Translations under genes and position numbers: made by a program | In this document: in pieces, positions 30,392 to 37,105 of the stretch | Layout of the letters: each line of letters opens with the position of its first letter | How positions within the stretch are numbered: the stretch's first letter is position 1 | Origin: Gemmatimonadota bacterium | GTDB lineage: Bacteria > Gemmatimonadota > Gemmatimonadetes > Gemmatimonadales > Gemmatimonadaceae | Reading direction: 5' to 3' | Assembly: GCA_023249305.1 (NCBI GenBank) | Contig: JAHFCU010000023.1 | Location: 1-37,105, forward strand | DNA: 37,105 bases | The notes under the pieces: generated by a model | Databases searched by the model: none | Seen by the model: the letters and a program-made list of their open reading frames with translations, nothing else | Told to the model about the DNA's origin: nothing

Positions 30392-31681
30392 TCACGGCAA
30401 CTGCGTACCGTCGGCCGCCTCGCGGCGCGCCGGATCGGACGACGCGAGCAGGCGCACACCTCGCTGGAAGGTGAAGTAGGCGTACGTCCACTGCAATAGC
30501 ACGCTGAGCCGGTTCCGGAAACCCACGAGATACATGATGTGCACGAAGAGCCAGAGGAACCATGCCACGCGCCCAGTGGCGGTGACGCGCTCACCGAACA
30601 CGGCCACTGCCTTGTTGCGGCCAATGGTCGCCATCTCGCCCTTGCTGCGGTAGCGGAACGGCGTTGTTGCCCGTCCGTGAATCCGGCGCACCGCGTTGCG
30701 CCCGGCGAGCCGTCCCATCTGCATCGCCGCCGGCGCCACGCCGGGCACCCACCGCTCGGCGTCCCACTTGATGGCGGCGAGGTCTCCGGCCACGAAGATC
30801 TCGGGATGCGCGCGCACCGATAGGTCATCGGCCACTAACACGCGGCCGGCGTGATCGAGCGGAGCCCCGAGCGAACGGCCGAGCGCCGAGGCCGCGTTGC
30901 CGGCCGCCCAGTAGACGGTGCGCGCCGCCAACCTGTCGCCGTCAATGGCCACGCCGCCCTCCGTCACATCGGTCACCACAGTCCCGGTGCGCACCTGAAC
31001 GCCAAGCCGTTCAAGATCGCGGCGCGCCGACGTGCTCACGCGCTCTGGAAACGCCGGCAGGAGCCGCGGGCCGCGTTCAATGAGAATCACACGGGCGGCG
31101 CCTGCATCATACCGGCGGAAGTCCGGCCGCAGCGCAGCGCGCGCGAACTCGGGCAGGGTTCCCGCCAGTTCCACACCCGTCGGCCCGCCACCGACAATGA
31201 CGAACGTGAGTAACGCCGCACGTTCGGCCTCGTCGGTCGTCCACTCGGCTCGCTCGAACGCGAGGAGCATTCGCTGTCGCATGTCGAGTGCATCGGCGAG
31301 AGTCTTGAGGCCGGGAGCATGCGGCTCCCACTCGTCACGTCCGAAGTAGGCGTGGCGCGACCCCGTGGCGACAATCAGTGCGTCATACGGGATGGCACCG
31401 TGACCACTCACCTGCACCGTGCGCACATCCGCGTTCACCGCCGTGACGTCGCCGAGGAGCACAGCGACGTTGCGCTGGGAGCGGAGAATCCACCGTATGG
31501 GTGCGGCGATGTCGCTTGGAGCGAGTGACGTATTTGCCACCTGGTACAGCAACGGCTGGAACACATGGTGGTTGGTGCGATCCACCAGCGTCACATCCAC
31601 CGGCTCGCCCTTGAGGGCGCGCGCCGCATGCAGGCCGGCGAACCCGCCGCCGACAATCACGACACGCGGATGCGCGGTCAT
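30392..31681 (-). CDS. Type II NADH dehydrogenase (NDH-2)
   Basis: The 429-aa protein transfers electrons from NADH to quinone without pumping protons. Its FAD site is VVIVGGGFAGLHAARAL (7-23), its NADH site FVIVGGGPTGVELAGTL (160-176), and VYWAAGNAAS plus the FVAGDLAAI region close the FAD site. The C-terminal amphipathic and hydrophobic stretch WFLWLFVHIMYLVGF and LLQWTYAYFTFQRGVRLL is typical of NDH-2 membrane anchoring. Its start codon overlaps the stop of the sodium:solute symporter gene as ATGA, so it ends an operon coming from the right. NDH-2 regenerates NAD+, but no regulatory link to the nearby nad genes is visible. Confidence 0.92.
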   Translation of the reverse strand: MTAHPRVVIVGGGFAGLHAARALKGEPVDVTLVDRTNHHVFQPLLYQVANTSLAPSDIAAPIRWILRSQRNVAVLLGDVTAVNADVRTVQVSGHGAIPYDALIVATGSRHAYFGRDEWEPHAPGLKTLADALDMRQRMLLAFERAEWTTDEAERAALLTFVIVGGGPTGVELAGTLPEFARAALRPDFRRYDAGAARVILIERGPRLLPAFPERVSTSARRDLERLGVQVRTGTVVTDVTEGGVAIDGDRLAARTVYWAAGNAASALGRSLGAPLDHAGRVLVADDLSVRAHPEIFVAGDLAAIKWDAERWVPGVAPAAMQMGRLAGRNAVRRIHGRATTPFRYRSKGEMATIGRNKAVAVFGERVTATGRVAWFLWLFVHIMYLVGFRNRLSVLLQWTYAYFTFQRGVRLLASSDPARREAADGTQLP

Positions 31682-33342
31682 GCGATCGTTTCGCGCGGCG
31701 AGCGTCCGAAGAGCATGCCGACCGTGACCACCGTCACCGCGCCGATCACGTTGTACCAGAGAAAGGCGACCGATGGCGCCCCGAAGTTCACGACCCCAAC
31801 CGCGGCCATGCCCGCGAGCAGTCCGTAGAACGCGCCGCTCCCGCGGGTGCGCGGGATCATGGCGAGCAGGAAGACACCAAGGATGGAGCCGTAGAAGTAC
31901 GACCCGAAACGGTTCACGACCTCAATGAGTGACCCGAGGTTGGCCGCGAAGGTCGCGACCAGGCAAGCGAAAAGTCCCCACGCGCCGGTCGCTGCCCGTG
32001 ACACCTTCAAGTAGTGCGCATCATCGGCTTCCGGTTTCACCCAGCGCCGATAAAGGTCGATGACGGTGGTGCTCGACAGCGACGCGAGCTCACCGGCGAC
32101 CGCCGACATGGCCGCAGCGATGACGGCCGCGATGAAGATGCCCGTGAGGCCAATCGGTAGTTCAGTCAGCACGAAGTGCGGAATGATGTAGTTCACGTCG
32201 GCGGCCGGTTTGCCATTGGTCGTCGTCGCGGCCATGGCGTCGGCGCGCACGGCGCCAACTTCGCGCTCTCCATCGCGCAGCGCCTGCCGAGCGGAGGCGT
32301 CCGCGGCGCGCGGCGCGCGCGCGAGTACTCGGGCCGCCGCCGCGCGGTGTGCGAGCGCCGCATCGTAGCGTTGCGACAGAGCAGCATACGCGGCGGGATT
32401 GGCGGATCGCACGTGCGCCGCCTGAGCCGGATTGTAGTACAGCGGCGGCGCCGTAAAGACGTAGAACACGAAGACGAGCACACCGACGAGCAATACCATC
32501 GCCTGCAGCGGGATCTTCCAGTACGCGCTGATCAGGTGCGAACTGCGCGCTTCGTCCACCGATTTCGCCGTGAGATAGCGCTGCACCTGGCTCTGGTCGG
32601 TGCCGAAGTACGACAGCATCAGGAACGTGCCGCCGATGATCCCGCTCCAGAACGTGTACTGCTTGGTGACCGTGAACGAGAAGTCGAAGACCTGCAGGCG
32701 ACCGACGGCGCCAGCGATGCGTAGCGCGTCATCGGGATGAACGGGGATGCGAACGAGCAGCACGACGATGACCGACACGATGGCCGTGAGCACGAGGACC
32801 ATCTGCTTCACGTCGGTCCACGCCACTGCCTGCACGCCACCGATCATTGTGTAGATCACCGTCGGCACGCCGATAAGCGCCACGGCATAGGGAATCGGCA
32901 GGCCGAAAATGGACGAGAACACGACCGCCGGCGCCGCGATGATCGTGCCGCACGACAGGCCGCGCGAGAGCAGGAACAGCAGGCTCGTCAGCGATCGCGT
33001 GCGCGCGTCGAAGCGCCGCTCAAGGAACTCGTACGCCGTGTACACCTTGGCGCCGTGCAGGAAGGGCACGAGCGTGACGCCGAGGATCACGAGCGCTACG
33101 GGCAAGCCAAAGTAGAACTGCACGAAGCGCATGCCGTCGGTGGCGCCCTGCCCCGTCGTGCCGATCATCGTGATCGCCGAGAGCTGGGTGGCCATCACCG
33201 ACAGCCCGACGACCCACCACGGCAGGCTGCGATTGCCGAGGAAGTAGCCCTCGAGCTTCGCGGTCCCGCGCGAGCGGCGGATGCCGTCCACCGAGATATA
33301 CGTGAGGTAGCCGACGACAATGACCCAGTTCAGCCAGTGCAT
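31678..33342 (-). CDS. Sodium:solute symporter (SSS family)
   Basis: The protein is 554 aa with about thirteen hydrophobic helices. SSS landmarks are FLGNRSLPWWVVGLSVMATQ (35-54), TGQGATDG (63-70), AKVYTAYEFLERRF (98-111), MIGGVQAVAWTDVKQ (166-180) and GTDQSQVQRYLTAKS (247-261). Between TM8 and TM9, residues about 300-390 form an unusually long soluble insert with an Ala/Arg-rich helix (VRSANPAAYAAL...RADAMAATTTNGK). SSS proteins import sugars, amino acids or vitamins with sodium; the substrate is not clear, though the company of a PIG-L deacetylase hints at a sugar derivative. The ATG comes 3 nt after a 32-codon microprotein gene, and the stop overlaps the NDH-2 start. Confidence 0.9.
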   Translation of the reverse strand: MHWLNWVIVVGYLTYISVDGIRRSRGTAKLEGYFLGNRSLPWWVVGLSVMATQLSAITMIGTTGQGATDGMRFVQFYFGLPVALVILGVTLVPFLHGAKVYTAYEFLERRFDARTRSLTSLLFLLSRGLSCGTIIAAPAVVFSSIFGLPIPYAVALIGVPTVIYTMIGGVQAVAWTDVKQMVLVLTAIVSVIVVLLVRIPVHPDDALRIAGAVGRLQVFDFSFTVTKQYTFWSGIIGGTFLMLSYFGTDQSQVQRYLTAKSVDEARSSHLISAYWKIPLQAMVLLVGVLVFVFYVFTAPPLYYNPAQAAHVRSANPAAYAALSQRYDAALAHRAAAARVLARAPRAADASARQALRDGEREVGAVRADAMAATTTNGKPAADVNYIIPHFVLTELPIGLTGIFIAAVIAAAMSAVAGELASLSSTTVIDLYRRWVKPEADDAHYLKVSRAATGAWGLFACLVATFAANLGSLIEVVNRFGSYFYGSILGVFLLAMIPRTRGSGAFYGLLAGMAAVGVVNFGAPSVAFLWYNVIGAVTVVTVGMLFGRSPRETIA

Positions 33343-33345
33343 GCG

Positions 33346-33444
33346 CTAGCCCGTATACCGGTGCTGCAGCGCGAGCAGCAGCGCCCACACCAGCAGTTCG
33401 ACGGCGAGGACGCGCACGAGCACCTGGCGGAACGGCCGACTCAC
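33346..33444 (-). CDS. 32-aa single-TM microprotein between PIG-L and symporter genes
   Basis: This frame is short and was found by hand translation. It begins with GTG at 33444 that overlaps the PIG-L stop as GTGA and ends in TAG at 33346, 3 nt before the symporter ATG. The product has a basic start (SRPFRQ), one strongly hydrophobic helix (about residues 8-26, VLVRVLAVELLVWALLLAL with one Glu inside) and a short basic/polar end (QHRYTG). Such small subunits accompany several sodium:solute symporters (for example YhdT with PanF, and DUF4212 proteins), but those are longer, and I do not recognise this sequence. No independent ribosome-binding site is evident; translation would rely on coupling. 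Confidence 0.6.
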   Translation of the reverse strand: MSRPFRQVLVRVLAVELLVWALLLALQHRYTG

Positions 33445-36116
33445 GGCCGCACGCGCGTTGGCGCCTTCGGCTCAGTGCCGCGGCCGGCCGAGAGCAGGTT
33501 CACGAAGAGCCGCGCGCTGCCGGGAACGCCCGCCGGGAATTGGCGGAAGAGCGACAGCGTGGTGTACACGTACGTGCCCTTGCCGTACTTGGCCGTGAGG
33601 ATCGCGCCGAAGTTCGGCGGCTCGCCTGGGTCGTGCATCTCGAGCGGCGCCGAGTACAGCGAGTCAATGGTGCTCGGCATGTAGAGCGAGCGCTCTTGCA
33701 CCCAGTCGGCCCAGTCGCGGTCGCCGATCGTGTTGGGCCAATTGAGCAGCCGCGACTTGGGATCGCGCACGGTCACCGGCGCCTCCTCGAGCGTGACGCG
33801 CTGCGCCGAGCGCGCGAGCGACACCGGGTACGGCATCAGGCCGGGACGCGCCATCTCCTGCTGGCCGTATTGCACGAGCATCGTCCCGCCGCCCTTCACA
33901 AATTCGAGAAGGCGGCGGTTGTACGCGCGCAGTTCGGGCGACGCCTGATACGCGCGCGGACCGACGATCACGGTTGTGATGCGCGAGAGATCGAGCAGCG
34001 GCAGTTCCTGCGGCGTCACGACGGTGACTGGAATGCCGAGTTGCCGCAGCCCCGCCGCCGAGAGATCGCCAACGCCCTGCACGTACGCCACCTGCAGACC
34101 CGCCGGCACCGTGACTTGGACAGCCTGCAACCAGACGCCGGATGAGCGATACAGACGGATGGGGTGAATGTGCGAGTACTCGACCGTGCGGAATCCCTCG
34201 GCGTACCTGCCCATCTCGCCCTCGGCGATCACGCCAAACTCGTAACGCCCCTCGGGCAGCGTTCCGCGCAGGTGCACGAACAGCTCGCGCACTTCGAGCG
34301 GGTCGAGCGCCACTGGGCGCGTGGCCGAATCCACAGTGATTCCCTTGGGGGCGATCACCTTGAGTGTGTACGTGCGCGCCGTCGTCGAGTACGACTGCAT
34401 GGTCAGGCGCAGCAGCTTGTCCACTGGCTTGCCGGCCGGCATCCACTCGAGGCCGCGGTCGAACGCGAGCGATACGGCCGGCGCGCCGCCGACAGGACGA
34501 TTCTGCTCACCCAGCACGGGATCGGCGAATCGGTAGACGATGGGTTCGCGGGGCGTCGCGACGGTGACGCCGGCAATGGCGATGTCCACGCTCGCCTCCG
34601 ATTCGCGGCGCACGTCTTCGCGAAGCGCTACGCCGCGCAGCATGCCGGTGGACACGGCCGAGACGCGACTCAATCCGTCCGAGGGCGAGCGCCGGTCAGC
34701 GAACATGTCGCCCTGCCGTCCACCCACCCACCACGGGCGTGTGTCCACGAGGCCGACGAGCATGCGCGTGGTGCGCCACGCGCTGTCTGGTGTAATGGTC
34801 ACGGGCGATGGCAGCGGCGTCGTGTAGCCGTTGATGGTCACGGCGGTGACGGTCACCGGCTGCGCGCCGCGGTTGTACACCGTGATGTTGGCTGGCATCG
34901 AGTCGCCGAACGCCAGCAGCTCCCGCTCGGCGGTGGCCTCCACCGCAACTCCGGCCGCCGCGAGCAGCGCCTCGGCGCTGCGCCCAGTCATCTGCTCCAC
35001 GGCCGCGTCCGCGTCGAGCTGAGCGCGCGAGCAGCGCACCGGACGCGGCGCGCGCCAGCGCACCGACGGCACGCAAGCCGGCGTCGCGTCGCGCGCGGTG
35101 GTGACATCAGCGGCGACCCGAGCCAGCTGCGGCACCATCCGTTCAGGATGGCTGAAGTCGAGTACGGCGCGCGCCGAGTCGGCATGCGCGCGCGCCGACC
35201 GCAATCGCGCCGTTGCGCCGTCGGACAAGCCGGCGTCGAGACGCGCCAGCGTCGTGTCGATGCCGTCAAAGATCGAGCGCTCACTCGTGGCCGGCGTCGC
35301 CTCGTTGACGCGCGTTGCCTGCCGGTTGACCGCGTCCACAGCGGCACCGCGCCGCTGGAGGACGCCGAAGCCCTGCGAGCGGTGCTGGCTGCGGCTCTCG
35401 CCCGCAATTTCGGCGTAGCTGCGTCCCGCGACGGGATTGTACTCACCGACGTTGAACGAGAGCGTGGCCTGCACGCTCGTGAAGCGCGCGCCGCGATAGA
35501 ACTTCTGCGCTTCCCACGCCAGACCGTACGGCTCCACTGGGAACCGCACTGTGTCGGCGGAGAGTTCGTACGCCTCGCGCGCCACGATGCCCGCCACCTG
35601 GTGATGCCCGTGTCCATCGGACGGCGTTCCAGAGAAGACTGAGACGATCACCTGCGGACGAAAGGCGCGGATCACCGTCACAACGTCACGCAACACCTCT
35701 TCGTGGTCCCAGTGCTTGAATGTCTCGTCCGCGGTCTTGGAGAAGCCGAAGTCGTAGGCGCGCGTGAAGTACTGATGGCCACCGTCAATGCGGCGCGCGG
35801 CAAGCAACTCCTCGGTGCGGATGGCGCCGAGTGCATCTCCCAGCTCATTGCCGATGAGGTTCTGTCCGCCGTCGCCGCGCGTGAGCGACAAGTACGCGGT
35901 CTCGACGTGCCGGCCGCGGCTCAGCCAGGCGATGAGCTGCGTGTCTTCGTCGTCCGGGTGCGCGGCGATCACGAGCACACGCGGCGTGCTGAGCAGGCCG
36001 TTCACGAAGTGATCCAATGCGGCCGCGCCGCGCTCCTGCCCGAAGGCGGTGCGCGTCGTAGCAAGCGAGAGTAGCACGGCGCACGCGAGCAGCGCGCGCG
36101 GCGGGCGCATCATCAT
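33441..36116 (-). CDS. Exported PIG-L family deacetylase, large
   Basis: The protein is 891 aa, far longer than BshB/MshB-type PIG-L enzymes. A signal peptide (hydrophobic 8-20, likely cut near AFGQ at 24-27) implies periplasmic location. The N-terminal PIG-L domain has AHPDDE (52-57) with the zinc-binding His/Asp pair and catalytic Asp, LTRGDGGQNLIG (78-89), YDFGFSK (121-127) and DGHGHHQVAG (167-176). A long beta-rich middle follows. A C-terminal region with VIVGPRAYQASPELRAYNRRLLEFVKGGGTMLVQYGQ (about 740-776) resembles the class I glutamine-amidotransferase-like/ThuA-like fold. Members remove N-acetyl groups from amino-sugar derivatives. GGAGG lies 7-8 nt before the ATG, one of three tandem ATGs. 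Confidence 0.9.
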   Translation of the reverse strand: MMMRPPRALLACAVLLSLATTRTAFGQERGAAALDHFVNGLLSTPRVLVIAAHPDDEDTQLIAWLSRGRHVETAYLSLTRGDGGQNLIGNELGDALGAIRTEELLAARRIDGGHQYFTRAYDFGFSKTADETFKHWDHEEVLRDVVTVIRAFRPQVIVSVFSGTPSDGHGHHQVAGIVAREAYELSADTVRFPVEPYGLAWEAQKFYRGARFTSVQATLSFNVGEYNPVAGRSYAEIAGESRSQHRSQGFGVLQRRGAAVDAVNRQATRVNEATPATSERSIFDGIDTTLARLDAGLSDGATARLRSARAHADSARAVLDFSHPERMVPQLARVAADVTTARDATPACVPSVRWRAPRPVRCSRAQLDADAAVEQMTGRSAEALLAAAGVAVEATAERELLAFGDSMPANITVYNRGAQPVTVTAVTINGYTTPLPSPVTITPDSAWRTTRMLVGLVDTRPWWVGGRQGDMFADRRSPSDGLSRVSAVSTGMLRGVALREDVRRESEASVDIAIAGVTVATPREPIVYRFADPVLGEQNRPVGGAPAVSLAFDRGLEWMPAGKPVDKLLRLTMQSYSTTARTYTLKVIAPKGITVDSATRPVALDPLEVRELFVHLRGTLPEGRYEFGVIAEGEMGRYAEGFRTVEYSHIHPIRLYRSSGVWLQAVQVTVPAGLQVAYVQGVGDLSAAGLRQLGIPVTVVTPQELPLLDLSRITTVIVGPRAYQASPELRAYNRRLLEFVKGGGTMLVQYGQQEMARPGLMPYPVSLARSAQRVTLEEAPVTVRDPKSRLLNWPNTIGDRDWADWVQERSLYMPSTIDSLYSAPLEMHDPGEPPNFGAILTAKYGKGTYVYTTLSLFRQFPAGVPGSARLFVNLLSAGRGTEPKAPTRVRP

Positions 36117-36140
36117 GCGAATTCCTCCAGAGTCTTCCCG

Positions 36141-37105
36141 CTACTTGGCGAGAGCGGCTGAACGCCGTGTCCCGGCGCCGCCGCGCGGCGGCGGCACCTC
36201 GAGCGCTTCCTGCACAATGCGTCCCTGCTCGTCGGCGTGCGCCTTGGGATAGCCCTCGGCGGGACTCGCGCGCTCCGGCCGCCCGATGTACCGGATGACG
36301 AGCGCGTTGCCCGCTGCGACACGCAGACGTGGCGTGACGTAGCTCCACGCCCCCATGTTCTTGGGCTCTTCCTGCACCCACGCCACCTCATCGATGCTCG
36401 GGTAGCGGTCAACGATTCGCGACACGTCGTCCAGCGGCCACGGATACAGCGCTTCGACCCGTACGACGGCCACGTGGCTGCCGACCTCCTTGGCGACAAG
36501 GTCGTAGTAGACCTTGCCGGTGCAGAAGACTAGGCGGCGCACTTGCTCGTGTTTGTCGTCGCCCGACGGATCGTCAATTACCGGACGAAACGTCCCCGTG
36601 GCGAGATCGACGAGCCGCGATGCGGCCTGCGGAAGACGCAGCAGCGACTTGGGCTGCAAGAGCACCAGGGGCCGGCGAGGTTGCCGGCGCGCCTGCCATC
36701 GCAACAGGTGGAAGTACTGCGCCGGCGATGACGGATACGCTACCATCATGTTGTTCTCGGCGCAGAGCTGCAGGAATCGCTCGAGGCGTGCGCTTGAGTG
36801 CTCGGGCCCCTGCCCTTCGTACCCGTGCGGCAGCAGCAGCACGAGGCCGCTATCCTGCCCCCATTTGGCGCGGTCAGCGACCATGAACTGGTCAATAATC
36901 GGCTGGCCGACATTCACGAAGTCGCCGAACTGCCCTTCCCAGAGCGTCAGCGTATCGAGCGCCGCCACGCTGAAGCCGTATTCGAAGCCCATCACCGCCA
37001 TCTCGCTCAGGGCGGAGTTGTGGATCTCGAGCGTCGCGGTCGCTCCCGGGAGATGCTGCAGCGGTGTGTACGTGCGGCCCGTCTTCACGTCGCTCAGCAC
37101 CGCGT
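36141..37105 (-). CDS. sucA: 2-oxoglutarate dehydrogenase E1 component SucA, C-terminal part
   Basis: About 321 codons are present and the gene continues past the right edge. Typical C-terminal SucA blocks are all visible: FEYGFSVAALDTLTLWEGQFGDFVN, QPIIDQFMVADRAKWGQDSGLVLLLPHGYEGQGPEHSS, RLERFLQLCAENNMMVAYPSSPAQYFHLLRWQA, FCTGKVYYDL, RVEALYPWP and QEEPKNMGAWSYV. SucA is the thiamine-diphosphate decarboxylase of the TCA-cycle 2-oxoglutarate dehydrogenase complex. Full-length relatives are about 930 aa, so roughly the last third is here. The C-terminal tail (PPPRGGAGTRRSAALAK) is basic and disordered. It lies 24 nt upstream of the PIG-L gene, which has its own strong ribosome-binding site. Confidence 0.96.
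   Translation of the reverse strand, partial: AVLSDVKTGRTYTPLQHLPGATATLEIHNSALSEMAVMGFEYGFSVAALDTLTLWEGQFGDFVNVGQPIIDQFMVADRAKWGQDSGLVLLLPHGYEGQGPEHSSARLERFLQLCAENNMMVAYPSSPAQYFHLLRWQARRQPRRPLVLLQPKSLLRLPQAASRLVDLATGTFRPVIDDPSGDDKHEQVRRLVFCTGKVYYDLVAKEVGSHVAVVRVEALYPWPLDDVSRIVDRYPSIDEVAWVQEEPKNMGAWSYVTPRLRVAAGNALVIRYIGRPERASPAEGYPKAHADEQGRIVQEALEVPPPRGGAGTRRSAALAK

Overview
The window is a GC-rich, gene-dense stretch of chromosome with frequent GTG/TTG starts, many 4-base stop/start overlaps and no tRNA, rRNA, CRISPR array, IS element or phage gene that I can see. The gene content fits an environmental Gram-negative-type bacterium, and my best guess is the Gemmatimonadota. The content used is a DUF1800/DUF1501 pair with lipoprotein and Tat-like signals, Rho with a long disordered Arg/Gly-rich N-terminus, ThyX instead of ThyA, an EF-G2-like GTPase, a phasin/H1-like Lys-Ala-Pro protein, NDH-2, and NadA/NadB/NadC. 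The phylum is an inference from gene content and was not tested.

Layout, left to right. (1) A truncated family III CoA-transferase on the minus strand diverges across an AT-rich gap from the phasin/H1-like gene, which ends in a clear terminator. (2) A compact plus-strand operon at 1.2-4.2 kb encodes an M20 peptidase, a 71-aa protein, an RNase HI-like protein that lacks two of its four catalytic carboxylates, a 71-aa membrane-anchored protein and a double zinc-ribbon protein. (3) At 4.4-8.8 kb on plus are a two-TM protein, a squalene-synthase-type prenyltransferase, an FAD oxidase with an eroded metal site, and thyX. (4) On minus are an EF-G-like GTPase lacking the catalytic His and the NKxD motif, and a small unknown protein. 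(5) On plus at 12.2-16.2 kb are the DUF1800 lipoprotein, the DUF1501 Tat protein and a polysaccharide deacetylase, followed by a minus-strand TPR-like protein. (6) On plus are rho with a structured 3' flank and a GT-C-type membrane protein, closed by a 16-bp bidirectional hairpin.

(7) A tightly overlapping minus-strand operon, nadA-nadC-GT39 glycosyltransferase-M20 dipeptidase, occupies 25.4 to 20.5 kb. nadB (minus) lies a little further right, with one CopD-like membrane gene on each side of it. NadB plus NadA make quinolinate and NadC converts it to nicotinate mononucleotide, so the window holds a complete aspartate-to-NaMN route. (8) After a TetA-type MFS exporter comes a minus-strand operon read from the right edge: sucA (C-terminal part), a large exported PIG-L deacetylase, a 32-codon membrane microprotein found by hand, a sodium:solute symporter, and NDH-2. 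The last four are linked by overlaps or a 3-nt gap.

The items most worth a second look are the catalytically degenerate RNase HI-like protein in its small-protein/zinc-ribbon operon, the EF-G-like GTPase with two ruined GTPase motifs, the unannotated microprotein wedged before the symporter, the FAD oxidase with a degraded metal site beside a squalene synthase, and the CRP/FNR-like palindromes in front of the DUF1800/DUF1501 genes.
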